Shown here piece after piece: positions 1 through 8,355 of a stretch of 64,000 bases of DNA. Positions within the stretch are counted from its first letter, which is position 1. Every line of letters begins with the position of its first letter. Origin of the DNA: Fulvivirga imtechensis AK7 (GTDB lineage: Bacteria; Bacteroidota; Bacteroidia; Cytophagales; Cyclobacteriaceae); assembly GCF_000331535.1 (NCBI RefSeq), contig NZ_AMZN01000040.1, positions 34,526 through 98,525 of the forward strand, in the 5' to 3' direction. The position numbers were made by a program, and so were the translations under genes. The notes under the pieces are model-generated. The model ran no database searches. It was given only the letters and a program-made list of their open reading frames with translations, and was not told where the DNA came from.

Positions 1-890
1 ATGTAATACGTGGCGTGGAAAACCAGTATGTGAAATCCTATGATCATCATATCCTCGATATTTATGGCAATGGTAACGAGGAGTCGGGAGACTTTTGGAA
101 ATCTGTAGTGAGACAGTCATTGATTTACGAACTACTGGAAAAGGATATCGATAATATAGGAGTACTAAAGGTGAGTGCCAAGGGACGCGAATTTCTGAAC
201 AACCCTTACTCTATCTCGTTTGCTAAGGATCATGAATATACTGATACAGGTGATGAAGAGGAGAGCAGCGAGAGAACACCCGTTTCTACCAAAGCATATG
301 ACGAAGCGCTTTTTAACATGCTGAAAAGCCTTCGTAAAAAAATTGCTCATCAAAAAGAGTTACCTCCCTATGTTATATTCCAGGACCCATCACTGGAAGA
401 AATGGCCACTACCTACCCGACCACTGAGGAAGAAATGGCCCAGATCAACGGGGTGGGTATGGGCAAAGTGAAAAAATTTGGCCAGGAGTTTCTTGATCTG
501 ATCAGCGAGTATGTAGATGAACATGACATTGTAACGGCCTCAGAGGTTGTGGTGAAGTCGTCAGTCAACAAATCGAAAATGAAGATATTCATCATTCAGC
601 AGATCGATAGAAAAATAGACCTTGATGAGATCGCCGAATCAAAAGGCATTTCCTTTGATGAATTACTGACTGAAATTGAAAACATCTGCTATTCGGGCAC
701 CAAGTTAAATCTCGACTACTATATTGACGAGGTACTGGATGAAGACAAGCAGGATGATATCTATGAATACTTCCTGAATGCTGATACTGACGATATCCGG
801 GTGGCCCTTGAGGATGAGTATAATGAAGATTATTCTGAAGAAGAATTGAGGTTGATGAGGATCAAGTTTTTATCGGAGTATGCGAATTAG
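1..890 (+). CDS. recQ: ATP-dependent DNA helicase RecQ, C-terminal part (5' end outside window)
   Basis: About 295 residues of the C-terminal part of a RecQ helicase, which unwinds DNA in recombination and fork repair. The reading frame is open from the first bases, so the apparent GTG start at 15 is internal and the helicase core lies upstream of the window. The visible part begins in the RQC winged-helix region. An HRDC domain follows (about residues 95-170 of the visible part, from AYDEALFNMLKSLRKKIA to the hairpin motif INGVGMGKVKKFG). The acidic tail looks like the extra helix-turn-helix typical of Bacteroidota RecQ. No frame disruption is seen. It stands upstream of purD with a 72-bp gap that holds a separate promoter, so the two are probably transcribed independently. 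Confidence 0.9.
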   Translation, partial: VIRGVENQYVKSYDHHILDIYGNGNEESGDFWKSVVRQSLIYELLEKDIDNIGVLKVSAKGREFLNNPYSISFAKDHEYTDTGDEEESSERTPVSTKAYDEALFNMLKSLRKKIAHQKELPPYVIFQDPSLEEMATTYPTTEEEMAQINGVGMGKVKKFGQEFLDLISEYVDEHDIVTASEVVVKSSVNKSKMKIFIIQQIDRKIDLDEIAESKGISFDELLTEIENICYSGTKLNLDYYIDEVLDEDKQDDIYEYFLNADTDDIRVALEDEYNEDYSEEELRLMRIKFLSEYAN

Positions 891-926
891 ACCTGTCAGC
901 ATGGTCACGTATTCTCCTGAATGTTA

Positions 927-934
927 TAACTTTG
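927..934 (+). promoter_or_regulatory. Candidate -7 element for purD
   Basis: TAACTTTG matches the Bacteroidota housekeeping -7 consensus TAnnTTTG and stands 28 bases before the purD ATG, giving a short leader. I do not see a clear -33 TTTG box, so this is inferred from position and motif only. Confidence 0.45.
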
Positions 935-962
935 CTCCCAACCATCATAACCTATTCAGACT

Positions 963-2252
963 ATGAATATACTAATACTGGGAAGCGGGGGAAGGGAGCA
1001 TATGCTGGCTATGAAAATAGCGGAAAGCGAGAAATGCAGCCGCCTCTTTGTCGCACCCGGCAATGCAGGCACTGATCAGGTTGCTGAAAATGTGCCTCTC
1101 AAGGTAGATGATTTCCCTGCTATCGGAAACTTCGTTATAGAAAATAATATAGGACTTGTTGTAGTAGGCCCTGAAGATCCTTTGGTAAAAGGGATCAGGG
1201 ACTACTTTCATACCGATTCAGCGCTTAGAAAAATAGCACTGATAGGTCCCGGAAAAGCCGGAGCGAGGCTTGAGGGGAGTAAAGACTTCTCGAAAGCCTT
1301 TATGGAAAAGTATGGCATACCCACGGCAAAATCCAAAACTTTCACCGCGGCCACCATCGATGAAGGGCTTATCTACCTCGAAACATGTGCCATGCCCATC
1401 GTACTCAAAGCAGACGGTCTGGCGGCAGGCAAAGGGGTTATCATAGCTCAAAATATTGCCGAGGCACAGGAAACATTAAAAAGCATGTTGCTTGAGAAAC
1501 AATTCGGACAGGCCAGTGAGAAGGTGCTGATCGAAGAGTTTATGGATGGCATTGAGCTTTCTGTATTCGTATTAACAGACGGGAAGGATTACGTACTATT
1601 GCCTGAAGCCAAAGACTACAAGCGCATTGGTGAAGGTGATACAGGCCTCAATACCGGTGGCATGGGTGCGGTGTCTCCAGTGAGTTTCGCCAACAGCACG
1701 TTTATCAATAAGGTAAAAGAGAAGATAATAGTACCCACTATCGAAGGATTGAGAGAGGAAGGGATTGATTACAAAGGCTTTATCTTCATTGGGCTGATGA
1801 ACGTAGCTGGTGAACCCAAAGTAATAGAATATAATGTGCGAATGGGCGACCCCGAAACACAGGCTGTTTTCCCCAGAATACAAAGTGATGTTGTGGAACT
1901 GCTGTATGCTGCTGCCCAGGGTCGCCTGAGTGAAATCCAACTGGAAACAGACGATTTGACGGCTGTTACCGTGGTGCTTGTTGCGGGAGGCTATCCGGGC
2001 AGCTATGAAAAGGGAGATACTATAAAAGGTCTGCCTGACGTTACTGAGGCTTTAGTGGTACATGCCGGAACAAAACATGAGGGTTATGAGTTGTTAACCA
2101 ATGGCGGCCGGGTGTTGGCAATAACAGGGCAGGGAGATACCCTCGAAGAGGCTTTGGAAAAAGCCTATGATGCCGTTAACAGGATATCCTGGAAGGGTAT
2201 GTATTTCAGAAAAGACATTGGCAAAGATATTTTGGCTCTGCAAATAGATTAA
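963..2252 (+). CDS. purD: Phosphoribosylamine--glycine ligase (GAR synthetase)
   Basis: Catalyses the second step of de novo purine synthesis in the cytosol, joining glycine to 5-phosphoribosylamine with ATP. At 429 aa it has the normal length. The N-terminal nucleotide-like motif GSGGREHMLA opens the GARS_N domain. An ATP-grasp region follows with VLKADGLAAGKGV (about 146-158), GGMGAVSP and the metal-binding YNVRMGDPETQ (about 287-297). GARS_C makes up the last 100 residues. Nothing is truncated or unusual. It appears to be a single-gene unit between recQ and ricT; other pur genes are not in this window. The ATG choice agrees with the conserved start MNILILGSGGREH and with the nearby TAACTTTG promoter motif. 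Confidence 0.97.
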   Translation: MNILILGSGGREHMLAMKIAESEKCSRLFVAPGNAGTDQVAENVPLKVDDFPAIGNFVIENNIGLVVVGPEDPLVKGIRDYFHTDSALRKIALIGPGKAGARLEGSKDFSKAFMEKYGIPTAKSKTFTAATIDEGLIYLETCAMPIVLKADGLAAGKGVIIAQNIAEAQETLKSMLLEKQFGQASEKVLIEEFMDGIELSVFVLTDGKDYVLLPEAKDYKRIGEGDTGLNTGGMGAVSPVSFANSTFINKVKEKIIVPTIEGLREEGIDYKGFIFIGLMNVAGEPKVIEYNVRMGDPETQAVFPRIQSDVVELLYAAAQGRLSEIQLETDDLTAVTVVLVAGGYPGSYEKGDTIKGLPDVTEALVVHAGTKHEGYELLTNGGRVLAITGQGDTLEEALEKAYDAVNRISWKGMYFRKDIGKDILALQID

Positions 2253-2399
2253 TTTCTGAGATGGCTCGTTGTATATAATGTGCAATAATGATGTTATAAC
2301 AGCATTCATTTGAACCACAAAAGTGTCAGCTTAATGAGTCGCTTGAAATATCCTTGACTATTTGCCTCTAAATGATGTAATTGGGTGTCGGATATTTCA

Positions 2400-2407
2400 T
2401 ATCTTTA
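2400..2407 (+). promoter_or_regulatory. Candidate -7 element for ricT-gldH
   Basis: TATCTTTA differs from TAnnTTTG in the last base and lies 24 bases before the ricT ATG. A TTG trinucleotide at 2381-2383 is a possible -33 box, though the 16-base spacing is slightly short. Confidence 0.3.
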
Positions 2408-2431
2408 GTGTAGATGAAATGAAATCAACTT

Positions 2432-3577
2432 ATGGCGGGATGCAGTGCGTGCAGCTCTGGTGATGGCAAAGTAGCGGGATGTAAAAATAACGGGGGATGC
2501 CTGACTGGGGGATGCAATAAAATGAATGTTTTTGACTGGTTGTCCAATATGGATCTGCCGGTTGTCGATAAATTTGATGTAGTAGAGGTAAGGTTTAAAG
2601 GAGGACGTAAGGAGTTTTTCAGAAACAGTGAAAACCTTCCGCTTACTACCGGAGATGCCGTTGTAGTAGATGTACCTAACGGGCATCACATCGGGCATGT
2701 GTCTTTGCAGGGAGAACTCGTCAGGCTCCAGATGCAAAAGAAGAAAATCAATGATGATGACGAGGTAAGGAAAATCTACAGAATAGCTCACCTGAAAGAT
2801 CTTGAAAAGCTGGATGAAGTACAAAAAAGGGAAATGCCTACGCTTTATCGTACGCGACAGATCATCAATGACCTGAAGCTGGAGATGAAACTGTCAGATG
2901 TTGAATATCAGGCAGATAACAGCAAGGCAACTTTCTATTATTCGGCAGATGACCGCGTAGATTTCAGAGAGCTGATCAAACTGCTGGCCTCTGAGTTTAA
3001 GATCAGGGTGGAGATGCGTCAGATCAGCTTGCGGCAGGAAGCGGGACGTCTCGGTGGTATAGGGTCCTGTGGGAGAGAACTGTGTTGCTCTACCTGGCTT
3101 TCCGATTTTAAAAGTGTTTCCACCAGTGCCGCCAGGTATCAAAATCTTTCATTGAACCCCAGCAAGCTTTCAGGACAGTGCGGCCGATTAAAGTGCTGCC
3201 TCAACTATGAGCTGGAGACGTATATGGAGGCCTTGAAGGATATTCCCGAATTGGAAAAGCCTTTGCTCACTGAGAAAGGAGTAGCCAAACTCCAAAAAAC
3301 AGATATTTTCAGAAAGATCATGTGGTTTGGGTATGATGAAGAAAATACCTGGCATGCTATTGATGTGAGGCGCGTTGCCGAGATCATGAAGCTCAATAGT
3401 GAAGGCAAAAAACCGGCCTCGCTGATAGAAGATAATGTGCCGGGTAAAGATGAACATGTAGCCCTGAACAGTGACCTGGAAAAAATGGACCGAAAGTATA
3501 AGGGCAAATCAGGTGGCAATAAGAGAAAGAAGAGAAAGAAGTTTAAAAACAGAAAGAAAAGCAATCAAAATAAATGA
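2432..3577 (+). CDS. ricT: PSP1 domain protein, RicT (YaaT) family
   Basis: A 381-aa PSP1-domain protein. In Bacillus the RicT relative is part of an iron-sulfur complex affecting RNA maturation and development; in Bacteroidota its role is not well defined. The N-terminus is very cysteine-rich (MAGCSACSSGDGKVAGC, then three more Cys before residue 30). The PSP1 C-terminal domain has the paired motifs CGRELCCSTW (about 212-221) and GQCGRLKCCLNYE (about 249-261), which fit Fe-S ligation. The last 30 residues form a strongly basic tail of Lys/Arg repeats, possibly RNA-contacting. The stop overlaps the gldH start as ATGA, so the two genes are translationally coupled, an arrangement I recall from other Bacteroidota. 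Confidence 0.85.
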   Translation: MAGCSACSSGDGKVAGCKNNGGCLTGGCNKMNVFDWLSNMDLPVVDKFDVVEVRFKGGRKEFFRNSENLPLTTGDAVVVDVPNGHHIGHVSLQGELVRLQMQKKKINDDDEVRKIYRIAHLKDLEKLDEVQKREMPTLYRTRQIINDLKLEMKLSDVEYQADNSKATFYYSADDRVDFRELIKLLASEFKIRVEMRQISLRQEAGRLGGIGSCGRELCCSTWLSDFKSVSTSAARYQNLSLNPSKLSGQCGRLKCCLNYELETYMEALKDIPELEKPLLTEKGVAKLQKTDIFRKIMWFGYDEENTWHAIDVRRVAEIMKLNSEGKKPASLIEDNVPGKDEHVALNSDLEKMDRKYKGKSGGNKRKKRKKFKNRKKSNQNK

Positions 3578-4068
3578 TAAAGCCAGCGTTTATAATTTTC
3601 CTGTCACTTTTACTAGGGCTTTCGGCTTGCGATAATAGTAGGATCTACGAGGAAAATGTAGAAATGAAAAACAAAACCTGGGTATCGGACACCACCCTCA
3701 ATTTTGAATTTCAGATCGATGATCCCGGACAAACTTATAACCTGTACTATAACCTTCGCAATTCAGCATCTTATCCTTTTCAAAATATATATGTTATTTA
3801 TACATTGAAAGATACTTTGGGCCATCAGCTTGACTCAATGCTGGTCAACAAAGACCTTTTTCATCCTAAAACGGGGAAGCCCTATGGAAGTGGCCTGGGT
3901 GACATTTTCGATCACAAATTTGAGCTGCTGCAAAACTACCGGTTTGACAAGGCGGGCGCCTACAGGCTAAGGTTACAACAATTCATGAGGAGAGATTCTC
4001 TCCCTGAAATACTGGCTGTAGGTGTGAGGGTAGAAAAGGCCGATACAGGTACCAACAAAGATGACTAA
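3574..4068 (+). CDS. gldH: Gliding motility lipoprotein GldH
   Basis: A 164-aa exported lipoprotein of the Bacteroidota gliding machinery. The signal peptide ends in the lipobox LSAC with the lipid-modified cysteine at about residue 19, followed by DNSR. The body matches the GldH family, with a beta-rich domain containing the stretch LNFEFQIDDPGQTYNLYY and the conserved YPFQNIYVIYTLKD. GldH is needed for gliding and chitin use in Flavobacterium johnsoniae. The gene overlaps ricT by 4 bp and is 15 bp before trkA. No other gld/spr genes are in the window, as expected since they are scattered in these genomes. Confidence 0.88.
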   Translation: MIKPAFIIFLSLLLGLSACDNSRIYEENVEMKNKTWVSDTTLNFEFQIDDPGQTYNLYYNLRNSASYPFQNIYVIYTLKDTLGHQLDSMLVNKDLFHPKTGKPYGSGLGDIFDHKFELLQNYRFDKAGAYRLRLQQFMRRDSLPEILAVGVRVEKADTGTNKDD

Positions 4069-4083
4069 CTTTACAAAGCAGAT

Positions 4084-5427
4084 ATGAGGATCATCATTGC
4101 AGGAGCCGGAGATGTAGGTTTCCACCTGGCGAAACTTCTTGCATATGAAAAGCAGGATATTATTCTCATAGACAAGGATGCAGACACCCTGGCTCAGGCT
4201 GGCAGTAGTTTGGACGTAGGGACTATTAAAGGAAGCAGCACTTCCTACAAGGTACTGGAGGAGGCTGATGTTAAAAATGCAGATCTGCTCATTGCCGTAA
4301 CATCATCAGAGGAGACCAACCTGACCACGGCTATGATCGGCAAGCATTTGGGTGCAAAAAAAACCATTGCCAGAATACAGAACGTAGAGTACCTCCTTGA
4401 CAAGGAAAAGCTCGACCTGAAGGATCTGGGTATCGATGAGATCATTTCGCCAGAATCGCTGGCAGCTAAAGAGATCAAGAGGTTATTAAAAGAGGTAGCA
4501 GTAACTGACACCTTTGATTTTGATCAGGGAAAACTATCTCTGATTGGCGTTACTATTGACGAAAACAGCCAACTGCGTAACAAATCGATGATAGAGGTAG
4601 CACACCTCAACCCACATCAGAATTTTGTGACCGTAGCAATCCTCAGGCAGAATAACACCATCATTCCTCATGGTGAAAACCGGTTTATGGAAGGTGATCA
4701 TGCCTATTTCATAGCTCAACCAGATGGTGTAGACCGCGTGCTCGAGCTATCGGGTAAGGAGCAAAAGCAGGAGATAAAAAATATTATGATCCTGGGTGGT
4801 AGCAAGGTAGGCTTCCATGCTGCAAAACGCCTCAGCAGAAAGTATAATGTTAAGCTGATCGAGAGCGATAAAGACAAGTGTTTTGAACTGGCGGACGAGC
4901 TCAGAAATGTAATGGTCATTTCCGGGGACGGGCGCGATATTGAACTGCTGGAAGAGGAGGGCATTGATGAAATGGATGCTTTTATTGCTGTTACCGGCAA
5001 CTCGGAGACCAATATCATTTCATGCCTTGTGGCTAAAAATCACAACGTTAAGAAGACCATTTCCCTGGTAGAAAATATTGATTACATCCACCTGTCGCAA
5101 AATATAGGTGTTGATACCATGATCAATAAAAAGCTCATTGCCGCTAATTTTATTTTCAGATATATAAGGAAAGGGGAAGTAATATCCCTAACCAGTATCC
5201 ATGGTGTAGATGCAGAGATCCTGGAATTTATTGTAAAAGCAGGATCCAAGATCACTGAAAGAGAGATCAGGGAGCTGGATTTCCCGAGGGGGGCCATTAT
5301 AGGCGGTGTAGTGCGCAATGGTGTTGGCTATACTACCATGGGTGATTTTCAATTCAGACCGAAAGACAGGGCAGTGGTACTTTGCCGGCCTGAGTGTATC
5401 CGGGCTGTTGAAAGATTCTTCAAATAA
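4084..5427 (+). CDS. trkA: Trk potassium uptake system, NAD-binding peripheral protein TrkA
   Basis: Cytosolic regulatory ring subunit of the Trk K+ channel. At 447 aa it has the full two-repeat architecture: TrkA_N/RCK (1-120, Rossmann motif GAGDVGFHLA), TrkA_C (about 140-225), a second TrkA_N (about 232-350, GGSKVGFHAAKRLS) and a second TrkA_C (about 365-447). The first Rossmann loop follows GxGxxG; the second, GGSKVG, deviates slightly, as is common in second repeats. trkH begins 7 bp after the stop, so the two form one transcription unit with the channel subunit. Confidence 0.95.
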   Translation: MRIIIAGAGDVGFHLAKLLAYEKQDIILIDKDADTLAQAGSSLDVGTIKGSSTSYKVLEEADVKNADLLIAVTSSEETNLTTAMIGKHLGAKKTIARIQNVEYLLDKEKLDLKDLGIDEIISPESLAAKEIKRLLKEVAVTDTFDFDQGKLSLIGVTIDENSQLRNKSMIEVAHLNPHQNFVTVAILRQNNTIIPHGENRFMEGDHAYFIAQPDGVDRVLELSGKEQKQEIKNIMILGGSKVGFHAAKRLSRKYNVKLIESDKDKCFELADELRNVMVISGDGRDIELLEEEGIDEMDAFIAVTGNSETNIISCLVAKNHNVKKTISLVENIDYIHLSQNIGVDTMINKKLIAANFIFRYIRKGEVISLTSIHGVDAEILEFIVKAGSKITEREIRELDFPRGAIIGGVVRNGVGYTTMGDFQFRPKDRAVVLCRPECIRAVERFFK

Positions 5428-5433
5428 CAATAT

Positions 5434-6888
5434 ATGAGGCTCAACATCCGGTTAATTGTCAATATTCTGGGTCTGCTACTCATGCTCAACGGCACCTCCA
5501 TGCTGCTGTGTCTCCCATTTTCCATATACTACCGGGAAGAATTATGGCATTTGGCATTATCCGGTGGGATTACTTTATTCACAGGCCTCCTGATCTGGTT
5601 GCTCACCAGAAGGGAGCAGAACAAAGAGCTAAAGAAAAAAGACGGATACCTGATCGTGACTTTAGGTTGGCTCTGTATGTCAGCATTCGGCACATTGCCT
5701 TATATGTTGTCTGACACCATTCCAGGCTTTACCAATGCCTTTTTTGAGACTATTTCCGGCTACACGACAACTGGCGCGTCCATAATGACAGATATAGAAG
5801 CTGCACCAAAAGGAATTCTCTTCTGGAGAAGCCTTACCCAATGGATCGGGGGCATGGGTATTATCGTTTTGGCTGTCGCCATACTTCCGATATTAGGTAT
5901 TGGAGGTATGCAGTTATTTGTAGCAGAGGCCCCCGGGATCTCCCCGGACAAGATGAAGCCAAGAATAAAAGAAGTGGCCAAGCGCCTATGGTTCATATAC
6001 CTGGGGCTAACATTAGTAGAAACTGTACTGCTGATGTTTGGAGGGATGACATTTTATGACGCCATCAATCACTCCCTTACCACCATGGCCACAGGAGGAT
6101 TCTCAACGAAAAACGCCAGTATTGCTTACTATGACTCCGCCTATATCCAATACGTGATCATTATCTTTATGTTTTTAGCAGGTACTAACTTTACTATTAC
6201 GTATTTTGGGCTTAAAGGACGATTCCGGAAAGTATGGAAGAATGAGGAGTTCAGAAATTATTTGATCATAGTCGTGTTGTTGTCTGTAGCTATCTCATTT
6301 TTTGTTTTCTCCTCCAAATGGGAGGGTTTTGAAAAGTCATTTCGCGACTCATTATTCCAGGTAATTTCCATCATCACTACCACCGGCTTTGTTACTGCCG
6401 ACTACACCGCCTGGGCTCCTTTTCTTACCATTATATTCTTTCTGCTTTTGTTTATGGGTGGCTCTACTGGCTCTACATCCGGGGGCATAAAAGTGGTGAG
6501 GCATACGCTTCTTTTCAAAAATAGCTTTTTGGAAATGAAGCGTCAGCTACACCCTTCAGCAGTAATCCCTGTGAGACTTAATGGCGCAGCCGTTAGCAGA
6601 AACATCACCTATAACGTGCTGGCTTTTGTGATGATCTACCTGCTGGTATATGGTGTCGGAGTATTCCTTTTATCCTTTACCGGAGTTGAGTTTGATACTG
6701 CCCTGGGTGCGGTAGCCACTTCTTTGGGCAATGTAGGACCGGGATTAGGCGAGGTAGGGCCGGTTAACAATTTTTATGGTATCTCTCCCTTTGGCAAATG
6801 GCTGCTGGCTTTTCTGATGCTACTCGGCAGGCTGGAGTTATTTACCGTGCTCATGCTGTTCAACCGCAATTTTTGGCAAAAATGGTGA
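5434..6888 (+). CDS. trkH: Trk potassium uptake system, membrane subunit TrkH
   Basis: Pore-forming K+ transporter of the inner membrane, 484 aa, partner of the TrkA protein encoded just upstream. Four pore loops with the selectivity glycines are visible: TTTGASIMTD, TMATGGFSTKNAS, TTTGFVTADY and SLGNVGPGLGEVGP. Hydrophobic helices surround each. The gly-rich intramembrane segment GGSTGSTSGGIKVVR is typical of TrkH/KtrB and matches the gating loop. It is the last gene before the AT-rich RloA/RloB island; no terminator hairpin is obvious after the stop. Confidence 0.95.
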   Translation: MRLNIRLIVNILGLLLMLNGTSMLLCLPFSIYYREELWHLALSGGITLFTGLLIWLLTRREQNKELKKKDGYLIVTLGWLCMSAFGTLPYMLSDTIPGFTNAFFETISGYTTTGASIMTDIEAAPKGILFWRSLTQWIGGMGIIVLAVAILPILGIGGMQLFVAEAPGISPDKMKPRIKEVAKRLWFIYLGLTLVETVLLMFGGMTFYDAINHSLTTMATGGFSTKNASIAYYDSAYIQYVIIIFMFLAGTNFTITYFGLKGRFRKVWKNEEFRNYLIIVVLLSVAISFFVFSSKWEGFEKSFRDSLFQVISIITTTGFVTADYTAWAPFLTIIFFLLLFMGGSTGSTSGGIKVVRHTLLFKNSFLEMKRQLHPSAVIPVRLNGAAVSRNITYNVLAFVMIYLLVYGVGVFLLSFTGVEFDTALGAVATSLGNVGPGLGEVGPVNNFYGISPFGKWLLAFLMLLGRLELFTVLMLFNRNFWQKW

Positions 6889-6894
6889 GGGTGA

Positions 6895-6921
6895 AAAGTC
6901 CGAAGACCGAAGTCGGAAGTA
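6895..6921. repeat. Short degenerate tandem repeat
   Basis: Three back-to-back units of about 7-8 bases related to ccgaagt (aagtccga, agaccga, agtcgga) directly after trkH, with an internal tccga/tcgga inverted pair. Similar word-like repeats occur in Bacteroidota intergenic DNA; no function is implied. Confidence 0.35.
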
Positions 6922-6930
6922 ACGGGTTGA

Positions 6931-7014
6931 TTATTCCTTTGGCGTCAACACCAGTTTGAAGGGATATACCTTCGCTGTCATCAATCCGCTATGCACCGCT
7001 GGGTCGTTTTCAAA
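6931..7014 (-). pseudogene. Remnant of a YciI-like (YCII/DGPF domain) protein, C-terminal end
   Basis: The minus-strand frame ending at the stop codon at 6933-6931 reads FENDPAVHSGLMTAKVYPFK and then LVLTPKE. This matches the C-terminal end of YCII-family proteins (E. coli YciI ends with a DPYVAAG...VSVKPFKKVF pattern): the DP-x-V-xxG turn and the V-x-PFK-x-V strand are both present. A stop lies at 7026-7024 just upstream in frame and no start is available, so only about 28 codons of the domain remain. I infer that the rest was lost when the RloA/RloB genes arrived or by later decay. It could be coincidence, but both motif pairs line up in order. Confidence 0.5.
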
Positions 7015-7051
7015 AGTCGAGGATTAACTCAACCATTCTTAGCATTTAAAC

Positions 7052-7084
7052 CTTCAATTTTGTAGCTTTACTACAAAATTGAAG
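7052..7084. repeat. Perfect inverted repeat (14-bp arms, 5-nt loop) just before rloA
   Basis: Arms 7052-7065 and 7071-7084 are exact reverse complements around the loop cttta. The right arm ends 5 bases before the rloA ATG. In RNA it would put a stable AU-rich hairpin over the ribosome entry region; as DNA it could be a dimeric repressor operator. A TAGCTTTA string inside it resembles a -7 box. Confidence 0.75.
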
Positions 7085-7089
7085 CGTAA

Positions 7090-8355
7090 ATGGTACTAGA
7101 GATTCGTTTAAGTAATTTTTTTTCCATTAAAGAGGAGGTTATACTCGATTTAAGAGCTGGCAATATACAGACCAAAAATGCGAAGGAGTTGCAGTGCAAC
7201 CTTTTCACCCACAATGATGAAAATATATTGAAAACAGTGGCCATTTATGGAGCAAATGCTTCAGGTAAGAGCAATATCATAAAGGCTATTCGATTTTGTT
7301 GTAGAATGATTTTCAATTCGCATACGCACAATGAAAATATTCTATTCAATTTCCAACCATTTAAATTTGACGGATACCAAAATAAGCCAAGTAAATTCTT
7401 TATAAGATTTGTCTCGAACGAAACAGAATACGAGTATTCCTACAGTCTAACCCGAACAGAGATTATTACTGAAGAGCTTTATCATTATCCAAATAACCGT
7501 AAGGCAAAAGTCTTCACCCGGGATGAAAGTATTGATGGCAAGAAGAGAAACAAGTATAGCTTTTCAAATGTTATAAAGCGACCATTTGATGTTGCTGAAA
7601 ACACCTCGGTGAAAACCTTATTTATTTCGAGAGCGAGCCAAATGGACAGGGGGATTGGAAAGGAACTATTTAATTATTTCAACGAGAAGTTTATACTTGG
7701 TTACACTGACTACAACAGCCTCTCTCTAGAACATAATTTAATCGCTAATAAAAATTTTTTACTTAAAGCACTACAAATTGCCGATAGCGATATTGTAGAT
7801 ATTTCATATAGAAAGGAAAAAGTAAAACTCAAATCTTTGAAGTTTATTTTCGGCAGTGAAAGCGACTCTGTAAGTAACGAAGACACCGAGAATGAAATTT
7901 TAAAAATAGAAACTTATCATAAATCAGAACCAAAAGTTGCATTTGATTTTAACACTGAAGAGTCTGATGGCACGAAAAAACTTTTTATTTGCCTACTCAG
8001 CATTTTAGATATTGTTCGAAATAATAAAACATTACTAATTGATGAATTAGAGACTAGTCTTCATTCTAAACTTGTTGAATTTATTATCAATTTATTTCAT
8101 GCCAGCGATAGAGCTCAGCTTATTTTCACAACCCATAATACCAATCTTCTTGACATGAAGAAACTGAGAAGAGATCAAATCTTTTTCGTAAATAAACAAC
8201 AAGACGGGGCAAGCGATTTGTATTCACTGTTTGATTATAAAGACTTCCGAGAAAACATGGATGCTGAAAAGGGTTACCTCCAAGGCAGGTTCGATGCTAT
8301 TCCGTTTATTGATGAAACAAAATCTAGTCTAAAGTCAATATTAGATGGCGAGTAG
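7090..8355 (+). CDS. rloA: AAA15-type ATPase, RloA / AbiLi-like defence protein
   Basis: A 421-aa single-domain ABC/SMC-like ATPase. Walker A is GANASGKS (54-61), the Walker B region is LLIDELETSLHSK (about 315-327) and an H-loop-like TTHNTN follows at about 346. ESDGTKKL upstream of Walker B is in the place of the ABC signature. The order and the N-terminal LSNFFSIKEEV are typical of AAA15/AAA21 proteins encoded beside RloB; RloA was named for restriction-linked ORFs, and AbiL is an abortive-infection pair of the same kind. The downstream partner overlaps by 11 bp. The DNA is visibly more AT-rich than its neighbours, which suggests transfer. No restriction-modification genes are adjacent. 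Specific phage target unknown. Confidence 0.82.
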   Translation: MVLEIRLSNFFSIKEEVILDLRAGNIQTKNAKELQCNLFTHNDENILKTVAIYGANASGKSNIIKAIRFCCRMIFNSHTHNENILFNFQPFKFDGYQNKPSKFFIRFVSNETEYEYSYSLTRTEIITEELYHYPNNRKAKVFTRDESIDGKKRNKYSFSNVIKRPFDVAENTSVKTLFISRASQMDRGIGKELFNYFNEKFILGYTDYNSLSLEHNLIANKNFLLKALQIADSDIVDISYRKEKVKLKSLKFIFGSESDSVSNEDTENEILKIETYHKSEPKVAFDFNTEESDGTKKLFICLLSILDIVRNNKTLLIDELETSLHSKLVEFIINLFHASDRAQLIFTTHNTNLLDMKKLRRDQIFFVNKQQDGASDLYSLFDYKDFRENMDAEKGYLQGRFDAIPFIDETKSSLKSILDGE

